DNA of 64,000 nucleotides from contig NZ_MLYO01000027.1 of the NCBI RefSeq assembly GCF_001866665.1, positions 1 through 64,000 on the forward strand. The letters run 5' to 3'. The notes under the pieces were generated by a model. That model was given only the letters and a program-made list of their open reading frames with translations, searched no databases and had not been told where the DNA came from. Origin of the DNA: Streptomyces monashensis. GTDB lineage: Bacteria > Actinomycetota > Actinomycetes > Streptomycetales > Streptomycetaceae. The position numbers were made by a program, and so were the translations under genes. Within the stretch, counting starts at the first letter, position 1. Every line of letters begins with the position of its first letter. Below are positions 27,148-34,764 of the stretch, one piece after another.

Positions 27148-27564
27148 CTAGGACGCGCCGCCCGCGCAGTCCGCGCACGTGCCGAAGATCTCCACCGTGT
27201 GCGCCACGTTGACGTAACCGTGCTCCGCCGCGATCGCCTCGGCCCACTTCTCCACGGCCGGGCCCTCGACCTCCACGGCCTTGCCGCAGGCGCGGCACAC
27301 GAGGTGGTGGTGGTGCTCGCCGGTCGAGCAGCGGCGGTAGACGGACTCGCCGTCGGAGGTGCGCAGGACGTCGACCTCGCCGGCGTCGGCGAGGGACTGG
27401 AGGGTGCGGTACACCGTGGTCAGCCCGACCGAGTCGCCCTTGTGCTTGAGCATGTCGTGCAGTTCCTGCGCGCTGCGGAACTCGTCCACCTCGTTCAGGG
27501 CCGCCGACACGGCTGCCCGCTGTCGGGTCGCGCGGCCCTTCACGGGCGGTCCAGCGGTCGTCAC
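27148..27564 (-). CDS. zur: Zinc uptake regulator, Fur family
   Basis: Product of 138 aa, nearly identical in pattern to Streptomyces Zur. The winged helix includes FRSAQELHDML and VGLTTVYRTLQSLADAGEVD. The zinc sites are EHHHHLVCRACG and GTCADC at the C-terminus. GTG 27564 (VTTAGPPVKGRATRQR) has GGAGGAGG just upstream; a longer frame to 27600 would run through a hairpin and is rejected. It represses znu genes when zinc is sufficient. It lies downstream of znuB on the same strand. Confidence 0.96.
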   Translation of the reverse strand: MTTAGPPVKGRATRQRAAVSAALNEVDEFRSAQELHDMLKHKGDSVGLTTVYRTLQSLADAGEVDVLRTSDGESVYRRCSTGEHHHHLVCRACGKAVEVEGPAVEKWAEAIAAEHGYVNVAHTVEIFGTCADCAGGAS

Positions 27565-27589
27565 CGGTTGCCTCCTCCGTCTCGCCTGT

Positions 27590-27615
27590 GCCCGGGCCAT
27601 TGTGCCAGCCCGGGC
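27590..27615 (-). promoter_or_regulatory. Hairpin between znuB and zur
   Basis: GCCCGGGC (27590-27597) pairs with GCCCGGGC (27608-27615, self-complementary). It lies in the 60-base gap after znuB. It may partly terminate or stabilise the znu transcript before zur. Confidence 0.5.
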
Positions 27616-27624
27616 TGTCGGCAG

Positions 27625-28527
27625 TCAGACGCCGACCTCGTCCCCGGCCTCTCTCGTGGCCGGAACCGAGCACTCCGCCGGGTCCCCGGCGGGCCCGGCC
27701 TGGGCCGCCGCGCGGGCGCGTCGCCGGGCCAGCGGGGTGGCCAGCGCGGTCAGCGCGACGAACGCGGCGATGGTCAGCAGAACGATCGTCGCACCGGGCG
27801 GGACGTCCTGGTAGTAGGAGGTGATCGTGCCGCTGACGGTCACGGCGATGCCGATCGCGACGGCGATCACGAACGTGGCGGTGAAACTGCGGGTGAGCTG
27901 CTGGGCCGCCGCCACCGGCACGACCATCAGCGCGGACACCAGCAGCAGTCCGACCACGCGCATGGCGACGGTCACCGTCACCGCGGCCGTCACCGCCGTC
28001 AGGAGGTTGAGCGCGCGCACCGGCAGGCCGGTGACCCGGGCGAACTCCTCGTCCTGGCTGACCGCGAACAGCTGGCGGCGCAGACCGAGGGTGACCAGCA
28101 CCACGAACGCGGCCAGCAGGCAGATCGAGACGACGTCCGACTGCGACACCGTGGACAGCGAGCCGAACAGGTACGACGTCAGGTTCGCGTTGGAGCCGCC
28201 CGGCGCGAGGTTGATGAACATCACGCCGCCGGCCATGCCGCCGTAGAAGAGCATGGCGAGGGCGATGTCGCCGCGCGTCCTGCCGTACCAGCGGATCAGT
28301 TCCATCAGGACCGCGCCGAGGACCGAGACGGCCGTCGCCATCCACACGGGGGACGTCGACAGCAGGAAGCCCAGTCCCACTCCCGTCATCGCCACATGGC
28401 CGATGCCGTCGCCCATCAGGGCCTGGCGGCGCTGGACCAGGTAGATGCCGACGGCGGGGGCGGTGATGCCGACCAGGACGGCGGCGAGCAGGGCCCGCTG
28501 CATGAAGGCGTAGTTCAGGAAGTCCAT
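27625..28527 (-). CDS. znuB: Zinc ABC transporter permease
   Basis: Product of 300 aa with about eight membrane helices, in the ABC-3 metal permease family. MDFLNYAFMQRALLAAVLVG, the LVQRRQALMGDGIGHVAMTG loop and the DEEFARVTGLPVRALN motif are characteristic. The ATG at 28527 overlaps the stop of znuC by one codon, so they are coupled. It works with ZnuC and ZnuA in high-affinity zinc import. Expected to be under Zur control from the znuA promoter. Confidence 0.95.
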   Translation of the reverse strand: MDFLNYAFMQRALLAAVLVGITAPAVGIYLVQRRQALMGDGIGHVAMTGVGLGFLLSTSPVWMATAVSVLGAVLMELIRWYGRTRGDIALAMLFYGGMAGGVMFINLAPGGSNANLTSYLFGSLSTVSQSDVVSICLLAAFVVLVTLGLRRQLFAVSQDEEFARVTGLPVRALNLLTAVTAAVTVTVAMRVVGLLLVSALMVVPVAAAQQLTRSFTATFVIAVAIGIAVTVSGTITSYYQDVPPGATIVLLTIAAFVALTALATPLARRRARAAAQAGPAGDPAECSVPATREAGDEVGV

Positions 28528-29291
28528 CAGCTCAGCAGTCCCGTGTGGATCGACTCGTGGGGGTGGACGTGGTCGTGGCCGGGCAGGGCGTGCTGGCCGA
28601 CCGCCTGCGGCGGCGGGCCGTCGTGCAGGACGCAGCCGTCGCGCAGGACCACCGCGCGGTCGATCAGCGGCTCCAGCGGCCCGAGTTCGTGCAGCACGAG
28701 GAGGACCGTGGCGCCCGCCGCCACCTGTTCCCTCAGGGTGCGGGCGAGGATCTCCTGGCTGGCCAGGTCGACGCCCGCCATCGGCTCGTCCATGATCAGC
28801 AGCTCGGGTTCGGCGACGAGCGCGCGGGCGATCAGCACGCGCTGGTGCTGGCCGCCGGAGAGGGCGTTCACCGAGTCCTTGGCGCGGTCGGCCATCCCGA
28901 CCGCCGCCAGGGCCCGCTGCACGGCCTCCCGGTCGGCGCGGCGGAAGACGCCGAAGCGGGTGCGGGAGAGCCGCCCGGAGGAGACGATCTCGGTCACCGT
29001 GGCGGGGACGCCGCCTGCGGCCGTCGTGCGCTGCGGTACGTAGCCCACGCGCGACCAGGCGCGGAACGAGCGGCGCGGGGTGCCGAACAGCTCGATCGTG
29101 CCGCCGCTCGCCGGCACCTGGCCGATGACCGTGCGGATCGCGGTGGACTTGCCGGAGCCGTTCGCGCCGAGCAGGGCGACGACCTCGCCGCGGCCGACGG
29201 TGAGGTCGATGCCGCGCAGCACGGGACGGGCGCCGAGTTCGGCGGTCACCCCGCGCAGGGCTATGACGGGCTCGCTGGGCTCACTGGTCAT
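28527..29291 (-). CDS. znuC: Zinc ABC transporter ATP-binding protein
   Basis: ATPase of 254 aa. Walker A is GANGSGKST, the signature is LSGGQHQRVLIARAL, Walker B is LLIMDEPMAGVD and the H loop is LVLHEL. The C-terminus is His-rich (DHVHPHESIH), which may sense zinc. ATG 29291 is favoured by GGGAG five bases upstream. GTG 29312, overlapping the znuA stop, would add seven residues and is also possible. Confidence 0.95.
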   Translation of the reverse strand: MTSEPSEPVIALRGVTAELGARPVLRGIDLTVGRGEVVALLGANGSGKSTAIRTVIGQVPASGGTIELFGTPRRSFRAWSRVGYVPQRTTAAGGVPATVTEIVSSGRLSRTRFGVFRRADREAVQRALAAVGMADRAKDSVNALSGGQHQRVLIARALVAEPELLIMDEPMAGVDLASQEILARTLREQVAAGATVLLVLHELGPLEPLIDRAVVLRDGCVLHDGPPPQAVGQHALPGHDHVHPHESIHTGLLS

Positions 29292-29308
29292 GTGGTCTCC
29301 CGTACCGG

Positions 29309-30268
29309 TCACTTGGCGCCCAGCGCCTGCTGGAGGGCCTTGAGGTTGGCCTCCTGGACGGAGAAGTAGTCCTTGCCGCGGGACTTGGCGGTGATGCCCT
29401 CGATGGGGTCCAGCACGTCGGTCCGCAGACCGGCGTCGCCCGCGATCGTCTTGGCGGTCTTGTCGCTGACGAGCGTCTCGTAGAAGACGGTGGAGACGCC
29501 GTCGGCCCTGGCCATCTGCTCCAGGTCCTTCACGCGCGCGGCGCTGGGCTCGGAGTCGGGGTCGAGGCCGGTGATGGACTCCTCGGTCAGGCCGTAGCGC
29601 TCGGCGAGGTAGCCGAAGGCGGCGTGCGTGGTGATGAAGACCTTGGTCTTCGTGTCGGCCAGGCCGTCCTTGAACTGCCTGTCCAGGCCGGTCAGCTTCG
29701 TGACCAGCGTGGCGGTGTTCTTCTCGTAGTCGGCCGCGTGCTTCGGGTCGGCCTTCTCGAAGGCCTTGCCGACTCCCTGGGCGACCTGGGCGTAGCGCAC
29801 CGGGTCGAGCCAGATGTGCGGGTCGAGGCCGGCCAGCTCCTCGTTCTTGGAGGCGTCGTGGGAGGCCGCGTGGCCGCCGACCTCGTTGCCGTGCTTCTCC
29901 AGCGTGGTCAGGGCGGCCGCGTCGACCTTGGTCTTCACCGGGGACTGGGCCACCGCGTCGTCGACGGAGGGCTGGAGGTTCTTCAGGTACAGCACCGCGT
30001 CGGAGTCCTGGAGCAGCGCGATCTGCTTGGGGCTGATCTCCAGGTCGTGGGGTTCCTGGCCGGGGGAGGTGAGACTGGTGACGTGCACATGCTTGCCACC
30101 GATCTGCTCGGCCAGGAAGGCCATGGGATAGAAGGACGCGACGACGTCGAACTTTCCGGTGCCCGCCGCCTCCGCCTTGTCACCGGAGCAGGCGGAGAGA
30201 GTGCCGATACCGAGGGCGGTGACCGCGGTGAGCGCGGCGGTGGGTATGAGGCGTCGTCGTGCGTTCAT
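29309..30268 (-). CDS. znuA: Zinc-binding lipoprotein of the ABC transporter
   Basis: Product of 319 aa. Signal peptide with lipobox (TLSAC). Cluster A-1 solute-binding features: FYPMAFLAEQIGG, LTSPGQEPHDLEISPKQ, HIWLDPVRYAQVA, FITTHAAFGYLAERYGL and the closing DPIEGI. A short His/Asp/Glu loop (HGNEVGGHAASHDASKNEE) is typical of zinc rather than manganese binders. ATG 30268 gives the best signal peptide. Two Zur-like boxes lie at and just upstream of the start codon. Confidence 0.95.
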   Translation of the reverse strand: MNARRRLIPTAALTAVTALGIGTLSACSGDKAEAAGTGKFDVVASFYPMAFLAEQIGGKHVHVTSLTSPGQEPHDLEISPKQIALLQDSDAVLYLKNLQPSVDDAVAQSPVKTKVDAAALTTLEKHGNEVGGHAASHDASKNEELAGLDPHIWLDPVRYAQVAQGVGKAFEKADPKHAADYEKNTATLVTKLTGLDRQFKDGLADTKTKVFITTHAAFGYLAERYGLTEESITGLDPDSEPSAARVKDLEQMARADGVSTVFYETLVSDKTAKTIAGDAGLRTDVLDPIEGITAKSRGKDYFSVQEANLKALQQALGAK

Positions 30269-30282
30269 GACAGTCATTTTCA
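30268..30282. promoter_or_regulatory. Zur box 1 at the znuA start
   Basis: TGACAGT-C-ATTTTCA is a 7-1-7 inverted repeat matching the Streptomyces Zur consensus, close to TGAAAAT-N-ATTTTCA. It touches the A of the znuA start codon, so Zur binding would block a promoter at or before the start. Confidence 0.8.
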
Positions 30283-30289
30283 ACAAACA

Positions 30290-30304
30290 TGGAAACCGTT
30301 GTCA
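30290..30304. promoter_or_regulatory. Zur box 2 in the znuA/glyS intergenic region
   Basis: TGGAAAC-C-GTTGTCA is a second 7-1-7 inverted repeat, 22 bases from box 1 (two helical turns, same face). It is weaker than box 1 at the inner positions. The pair suggests cooperative Zur binding. Confidence 0.68.
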
Positions 30305-30431
30305 ACAAGCCTGGTCAGCGGTACCGATTTGATTGAGGGGGAGCCCCCGCCGGTACCCTGAATCATTCGCAAGCAAGCTGGATGCATCTCGCTCCACCGC
30401 CCGTCGTCGTAATCGTCATGAAGAGAGCACC

Positions 30432-31814
30432 GTGGCCGCCGACAAGATCGACACCATCGTCAGCCTGAGCAAGCGCCGTGGCTTCGTTTTCCCGTGCAGT
30501 GAGATCTACGGCGGACAGCGCGCCGCCTGGGACTACGGACCGCTGGGTGTCGAGCTCAAGGAGAACATCAAGCGCCAGTGGTGGCGCTACATGGTGACGT
30601 CGCGCGAGGACGTGGTCGGTATCGACTCGTCCGTCATCCTGGCCCCCGAGGTCTGGGTCGCGTCCGGCCACGTCGCCACCTTCACGGACCCGCTGACCGA
30701 GTGCACCTCCTGCCACAAGCGGTTCCGCGCCGACCACCTGGAAGAGGCGTACGAGGAGAAGAAGGGCCACGCCCCGGCGAACGGCCTCGCGGACATCAAC
30801 TGCCCGAACTGCGGCAACAAGGGCCAGTTCACCGAGCCCAAGCAGTTCTCGGGTCTGCTCTCCACCCACCTCGGTCCCACCCAGGACTCCGGCTCGGTCG
30901 CGTACCTGCGCCCCGAGACCGCCCAGGGCATCTTCACCAACTTCGCCCAAGTGCAGACCGCCTCGCGCAAGAAGCCCCCGTTCGGCATCGCCCAGATGGG
31001 CAAGTCCTTCCGCAACGAGATCACGCCCGGCAACTTCATCTTCCGCACCCGCGAGTTCGAGCAGATGGAGATGGAGTTCTTCGTCAAGCCGGGCGAGGAC
31101 GAGAAGTGGCAGGAGTACTGGATGGAGCAGCGCTGGAACTGGTACACGGGCCTCGGCCTGCGTACCGAGAACATGCGCTGGTACGAGCACCCGAAGGAGA
31201 AGCTCTCCCACTACTCCAAGCGCACCGCCGACATCGAGTACCGCTTCCAGTTCGGCGGCAGCGAGTGGGGCGAGCTGGAGGGCGTCGCCAACCGCACCGA
31301 CTACGACCTCGGCGCCCACTCCAAGGCCTCCGGCCAGGACCTGGTCTACTACGACCAGGAGGCCCAGGAGCGCTGGACCCCGTACGTCATCGAGCCCGCG
31401 GCCGGTGTCGGCCGCACCATGCTGGCCTTCCTGCTCGACGCCTACGTCGAGGACGAGGCGCCGAACGCCAAGGGCAAGATGGAGAAGCGCACGGTGCTGC
31501 GCCTGGACCACCGCCTCGCCCCGGTGAAGGTGGCCGTCCTCCCGCTCTCCCGCAACCCCGAGCTGTCCCCGAAGGCCAAGGGCCTCGCCCAGGCGCTGCG
31601 GCAGAACTGGAACATCGAGTTCGACGACGCCGGCGCCATCGGCCGCCGCTACCGCCGCCAGGACGAGATCGGCACGCCGTACTGCGTGACCGTCGACTTC
31701 GACACCCTCGAGGACAACGCCGTCACCGTGCGTGAGCGTGACTCGATGAAGCAGGAGCGCGTGTCGCTGGACCAGATCGAGGGCTACCTGGCGCAGCGTC
31801 TCATCGGCGCCTAG
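30432..31814 (+). CDS. glyS: Glycyl-tRNA synthetase (alpha2 type)
   Basis: Class II synthetase of 460 aa that charges tRNA-Gly. The N-terminus VAADKIDTIVSLSKRRGFVF is the known Streptomyces form. The zinc-binding insert has CTSCHKRF and CPNCGNKG. Motif 2 lies around MGKSFRNEITPGNFIFRTRE, and YLRPETAQGIFTNF is the glycine-specific loop. The anticodon-binding domain covers about residues 360-460. GTG 30432 is preceded by GAAGAGAGCACC. Divergent from znuA, with a strong terminator at 31828. Confidence 0.98.
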   Translation: MAADKIDTIVSLSKRRGFVFPCSEIYGGQRAAWDYGPLGVELKENIKRQWWRYMVTSREDVVGIDSSVILAPEVWVASGHVATFTDPLTECTSCHKRFRADHLEEAYEEKKGHAPANGLADINCPNCGNKGQFTEPKQFSGLLSTHLGPTQDSGSVAYLRPETAQGIFTNFAQVQTASRKKPPFGIAQMGKSFRNEITPGNFIFRTREFEQMEMEFFVKPGEDEKWQEYWMEQRWNWYTGLGLRTENMRWYEHPKEKLSHYSKRTADIEYRFQFGGSEWGELEGVANRTDYDLGAHSKASGQDLVYYDQEAQERWTPYVIEPAAGVGRTMLAFLLDAYVEDEAPNAKGKMEKRTVLRLDHRLAPVKVAVLPLSRNPELSPKAKGLAQALRQNWNIEFDDAGAIGRRYRRQDEIGTPYCVTVDFDTLEDNAVTVRERDSMKQERVSLDQIEGYLAQRLIGA

Positions 31815-31827
31815 TCACACCACCGCG

Positions 31828-31864
31828 AAGCCGGGCGGGCCGATCACTTCGGCCCGCCCGGCTT
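31828..31864 (+). terminator. Strong terminator after glyS
   Basis: AAGCCGGGCGGGCCGA (31828-31843) and TCGGCCCGCCCGGCTT (31849-31864) are perfect 16-bp arms with a 5-base loop. It lies 13 bases after the glyS stop and can act on either strand. Confidence 0.93.
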
Positions 31865-31882
31865 TCGCATGTCCCGGGTGCG

Positions 31883-31963
31883 TCAACGCCCCTGCGACGC
31901 CTTCACGTTGTCCCCGAACGTCCAGTTCTTCGAGCCGTCCCAGTTGATCGACCGGTCCATGGC
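31883..31963 (-). other. Possible C-terminal gene fragment
   Basis: A minus-strand reading frame ends MDRSINWDGSKNWTFGDNVK, then ASQGR, then TGA (31883-31885). It looks like the tail of a longer secreted protein, but the frame upstream has low-complexity text and no plausible start. The remainder of the 31865-32176 gap contains no gene, only the operator at 32131. Family not recognised. Confidence 0.25.
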
Positions 31964-32130
31964 CCTTGAGCGAGCCGCCGTAGTGCTGTCAGGCCTGGGA
32001 GACGAGTGACGGTGCCAGGTAGCCGCCGCCCGCGCCGGGCTGCGCGGGCGGGCCCGGGACCTGCCTGTCGTGGGGTCCGCCTCCGCATGGGAGGTCTGGA
32101 CCATTCTCCCCGGTGACTGACGAAGATGGA

Positions 32131-32154
32131 ATGACAGATATTGAAATCTGTCAT
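32131..32154. promoter_or_regulatory. Operator-like inverted repeat upstream of the aldo/keto reductase
   Basis: ATGACAGAT-ATTGAA-ATCTGTCAT is a perfect 9-bp inverted repeat with a 6-base centre. It is A/T-rich against the background and ends 22 bases before the reductase start. It is a good candidate site for the TetR encoded downstream. Confidence 0.7.
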
Positions 32155-32176
32155 CCGTCATGGCAGAGTGGACGGC

Positions 32177-33187
32177 ATGACGATGCGAACCCGAAACCTC
32201 GGAACCACCGGCCCGACCGTCTCCGCCCTCGGCCTCGGCTGCATGGGCATGTCCGCGCTCTACGGCGAAGCCGACCGCGCGGAGTCCGTCGCGACCGTCC
32301 ACGCCGCCCTGGACGCGGGCGTCACGCTGCTCGACACCGGCGACTTCTACGCCATGGGGCACAACGAGATGCTGATCGGCGAGGCCCTGCGCACCGCCCC
32401 GGCCGCCCTGCGCGCGAAGGCCCTGACCAGCGTGAAGTTCGGCGCCCTGCGCGACCCGGAGGGCAACTGGAGCGGGTACGACGGCCGCCCGGCCGCCGTG
32501 AAGAACTTCGCGGCCTACTCCCTCCAGCGCCTCGGCGTCGACCACATCGACGTCTACCGGATCGCCCGCCTCGACCCGGACGTGCCGATCGAGGAGACCG
32601 TCGGCGCGATCGCGGAACTGATCGAGAAGGGCTACGTCCGGCACATCGGCCTCAGCGAGGTCGGCGCCGAGACCATTCGCCGGGCCGCCGCCACCGCCCC
32701 GATCGCCGACCTCCAGATCGAGTACTCGCTGATCAGCCGGGGCATCGAGCGGGAGATCCTGCCGACCGTCCGCGAGCTGGGCATCGCGATCACGGCGTAC
32801 GGCGTGCTGTCCCGCGGCCTGATCTCCGGCCACTTCAGCCGCGACCGGCAGCTCGCCCCGACCGACTTCCGCGCCCACTCGCCCCGCTTCCAGGGCGAGA
32901 ACCTCCAGCACAACCTGAACCTGGTCGAGGCACTGCGCAAGATCGCCGAGCAGAAGGGCGCGACGGTCGCGCAGACCGCCATCGCCTGGGTCCTCTCCCG
33001 CGGGGACGACATCGTCCCGCTGGTCGGCGCCCGCACTCGCGAGCGGCTCACCGAGTCGCTCGGCGCGCTGGACGTCACCCTGGACGCGGCCGACCTGGCG
33101 GCGATCGAGGAGGCCGTGCCGGCGGACGCGGCGGCCGGCGACCGCTACCCGTCCGCGCAGATGACGACGCTCGACAGCGAGCGCTGA
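32177..33187 (+). CDS. Aldo/keto reductase
   Basis: NADPH-dependent oxidoreductase of 336 aa with a TIM barrel. It begins RNLGTTGPTVSALGLGCMGM and has TLLDTGDFYAMGHNE with the catalytic Asp and Tyr, then LTSVKFGA with the Lys. The usual HRxDP-type tail of strand 4 is YRIARLDP, so the common catalytic His is replaced. VPLVGARTRERLTESL is the cofactor-phosphate site. ATG 32177 has only a weak ribosome site; ATG 32183 is an alternative. Followed by a TetR gene, with an inverted-repeat operator upstream. Confidence 0.92.
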   Translation: MTMRTRNLGTTGPTVSALGLGCMGMSALYGEADRAESVATVHAALDAGVTLLDTGDFYAMGHNEMLIGEALRTAPAALRAKALTSVKFGALRDPEGNWSGYDGRPAAVKNFAAYSLQRLGVDHIDVYRIARLDPDVPIEETVGAIAELIEKGYVRHIGLSEVGAETIRRAAATAPIADLQIEYSLISRGIEREILPTVRELGIAITAYGVLSRGLISGHFSRDRQLAPTDFRAHSPRFQGENLQHNLNLVEALRKIAEQKGATVAQTAIAWVLSRGDDIVPLVGARTRERLTESLGALDVTLDAADLAAIEEAVPADAAAGDRYPSAQMTTLDSER

Positions 33188-33227
33188 CCCGGCGGCCGGA
33201 CCAGGCCCATGACGTACGGTCTATGAC

Positions 33228-33824
33228 ATGACACCGCCCACCGGGACCCTGACCGCCGAGCGCATCCTCGAAGCGACCGAGGAGGTGCTGCGCCGGCACG
33301 GCCCGGCCAAGGCCACCGTGGTCGACGTGGCCCGCGCGCTCGGTGTCAGCCACGGCAGTGTCTACCGCCACTTCCGCACCAAGGCGGCACTGCGCGAGGC
33401 GGTCACCAAGCGCTGGCTGGACCGCACGTCCCAGCGGCTGGCCGGCATCGTCTCCATGGCCGGCAGCCCCGAGGAGCGGCTGCGGGCCTGGCTCGCGGCG
33501 CTGTTCGACGCCAAGCGGCACAAGGCGGGCGACGACCCCGAGCTGTTCGCGACGTACACGGTGCTGACCGACGAGAACGTCGCGGCGGTCGCCGAGCACA
33601 TCGAGGAACTGACCGGGCAGTTGACCCGGATCATCGAGGCAGGGGCCGAGGCGGGCACCTTCGCGGTACCCGACCCGGCCCCTGTGGCCCGCGCCGTCTT
33701 CCAGGCCACCGGCCGCTTCCACGACCCCTGTTACGCCCGGGACTGGACCAGCCCCGGAATCGACGAGGAGTTCACGGCGGTGGTGGACCTGTTGGTGAGG
33801 GGACTCAGCTCACCTTCACAGTGA
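33228..33824 (+). CDS. TetR family regulator
   Basis: Product of 198 aa. The HTH spans about residues 13-55: ILEATEEVLRRHGPAKATVVDVARALGVSHGSVYRHFRTKAALREAV in outline. The C-terminal helical ligand-binding domain ends FTAVVDLLVRGL. It lies 40 bases after the aldo/keto reductase on the same strand and probably represses itself and the reductase through the inverted repeat at 32131-32154. Its last 20 bases overlap the convergent secreted-protein gene. Confidence 0.92.
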   Translation: MTPPTGTLTAERILEATEEVLRRHGPAKATVVDVARALGVSHGSVYRHFRTKAALREAVTKRWLDRTSQRLAGIVSMAGSPEERLRAWLAALFDAKRHKAGDDPELFATYTVLTDENVAAVAEHIEELTGQLTRIIEAGAEAGTFAVPDPAPVARAVFQATGRFHDPCYARDWTSPGIDEEFTAVVDLLVRGLSSPSQ

Positions 33825-34254
33825 CGGTCGGGGAGACGGCCTTGCCGGCCTTGTTCGCGCTCACGACCCGCAGCGTGTGTGTGCCCTTGGGCAGTTTGGC
33901 GGTCATGGCGTAGGAGTTGTTCCTCTTGACCACCGTGGTCGGGGTCAGCTTGGTCCACTTGCCGTTCACCTCGTGCTGGAGCGCCAGCGGGCTGCCGACC
34001 TTGAGGCCCGTGGTGCGTCCGGCGAGCCTCACCGACTGGCCGGCCGTCACCGACGACTTGTTGGCCGTGAGGGTGATCGAGGCCTTGGCCATGGGGCTGA
34101 CCGTGGGCTTCGGCTTGCCGGTCATGTGCATGGTGGGCGTGGGGGTCGGCTTCTCGTTCGCGGCGAAGGCCGCGGCCGTACCGGCCGACAGCAGGGCGAC
34201 GGAGAGAGTGCCGGCGGCGAGCGCTCGGGCGCAGCGGCTCCGGGTGAAGCTCAT
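33805..34254 (-). CDS. Secreted Ig-like repeat protein
   Basis: Product of 149 aa. Sec signal peptide (residues 1-31, cut near AFA-ANEK), a Pro/Thr/Lys-rich linker (KPTPTPTMH), then a single beta-sandwich domain. That domain opens ITLTANKSSVTAGQSVRLAG and closes AVSPTVTVKVS, as in bacterial Ig-like folds. No LPXTG or membrane anchor, so it is probably released. Function unknown. The start at 34254 has GGAG seven to eleven bases upstream. Confidence 0.75.
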   Translation of the reverse strand: MSFTRSRCARALAAGTLSVALLSAGTAAAFAANEKPTPTPTMHMTGKPKPTVSPMAKASITLTANKSSVTAGQSVRLAGRTTGLKVGSPLALQHEVNGKWTKLTPTTVVKRNNSYAMTAKLPKGTHTLRVVSANKAGKAVSPTVTVKVS

Positions 34255-34290
34255 GTGGGTCTCCTGGTTTCGAGGGAGTTCCCCCCTGTC

Positions 34291-34318
34291 GCGAGCGGGC
34301 CTCGCGGGGCCCGCTCGC
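34291..34318. terminator. Hairpin between the small CCHH protein and secreted protein genes
   Basis: GCGAGCGGGCC (34291-34301) pairs with GGCCCGCTCGC (34308-34318), 11 perfect base pairs and a 6-base loop. It probably terminates the transcript from 34667. The rest of 34319-34448 is relatively A/T-rich and may hold the promoter of the secreted protein gene. Confidence 0.6.
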
Positions 34319-34448
34319 CAGTCCAGGCTCGCCCGAGTGCGGCGGGGCGGCACGTCGAGCAGGCCGCGGCAGCCGTTGAAACGTCTATTGATTTCCGTAA
34401 AGCCGCAGGTTGGACAACGTTTTCCCAATCCTCTCCGTTACCTGTTTT

Positions 34449-34667
34449 TTACCCTTGGTGACTGTTCGCCGGGTCGACCGTCGCCTGGTGGGCCTCGGCC
34501 AGGTGCTCCTCCGCCTTCAGCCACGGCAGGAACTGCGCGCTTCTGCGCCAGCCGCAGGTGTCGCATCTGATCAGCCGCTGCACGCCCGTGCGCTCCACAC
34601 GCACGACGTGCTCCCGGCCGTGCCGGTCCCAGCGGCTGACCTTGCTCGTGGTGTTGTCCCGTGCCAT
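34449..34667 (-). CDS. Small conserved-looking protein with Cys/His zinc-finger pattern
   Basis: Product of 72 aa starting MARDNTTSKVSRWDRHGREH. IRCDTCGWRR followed 20 residues later by HLAEAH gives a C-x2-C...H-x4-H arrangement, like a single zinc finger. A strong GGAGG lies ahead of ATG 34667, and an upstream extension to 34736 is not needed. No membrane segment or signal. Function unknown; nucleic-acid binding is possible. Confidence 0.65.
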   Translation of the reverse strand: MARDNTTSKVSRWDRHGREHVVRVERTGVQRLIRCDTCGWRRSAQFLPWLKAEEHLAEAHQATVDPANSHQG

Positions 34668-34764
34668 CCCTGCCTCCGTCTCCGCGTGCCCGCAGGGAGT
34701 GTGCAGCAGAATCAACATCAACAGGGAGTTGTTCACGGTCGGTTGGGCGAGTCGTGGCCGGGAC

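Noticed and set aside
27565..27600. Longer N-terminus of Zur (MARAQARRRRQP)
   Set aside because: It would cross the znuB-zur hairpin and lacks a ribosome site, while GTG 27564 has GGAGGAGG and matches the known N-terminus.
27065..28345. Long minus-strand frame covering parts of zur and znuB
   Set aside because: Out-of-frame reading of zur and znuB, rich in Arg/Gly/Pro, with no domain.
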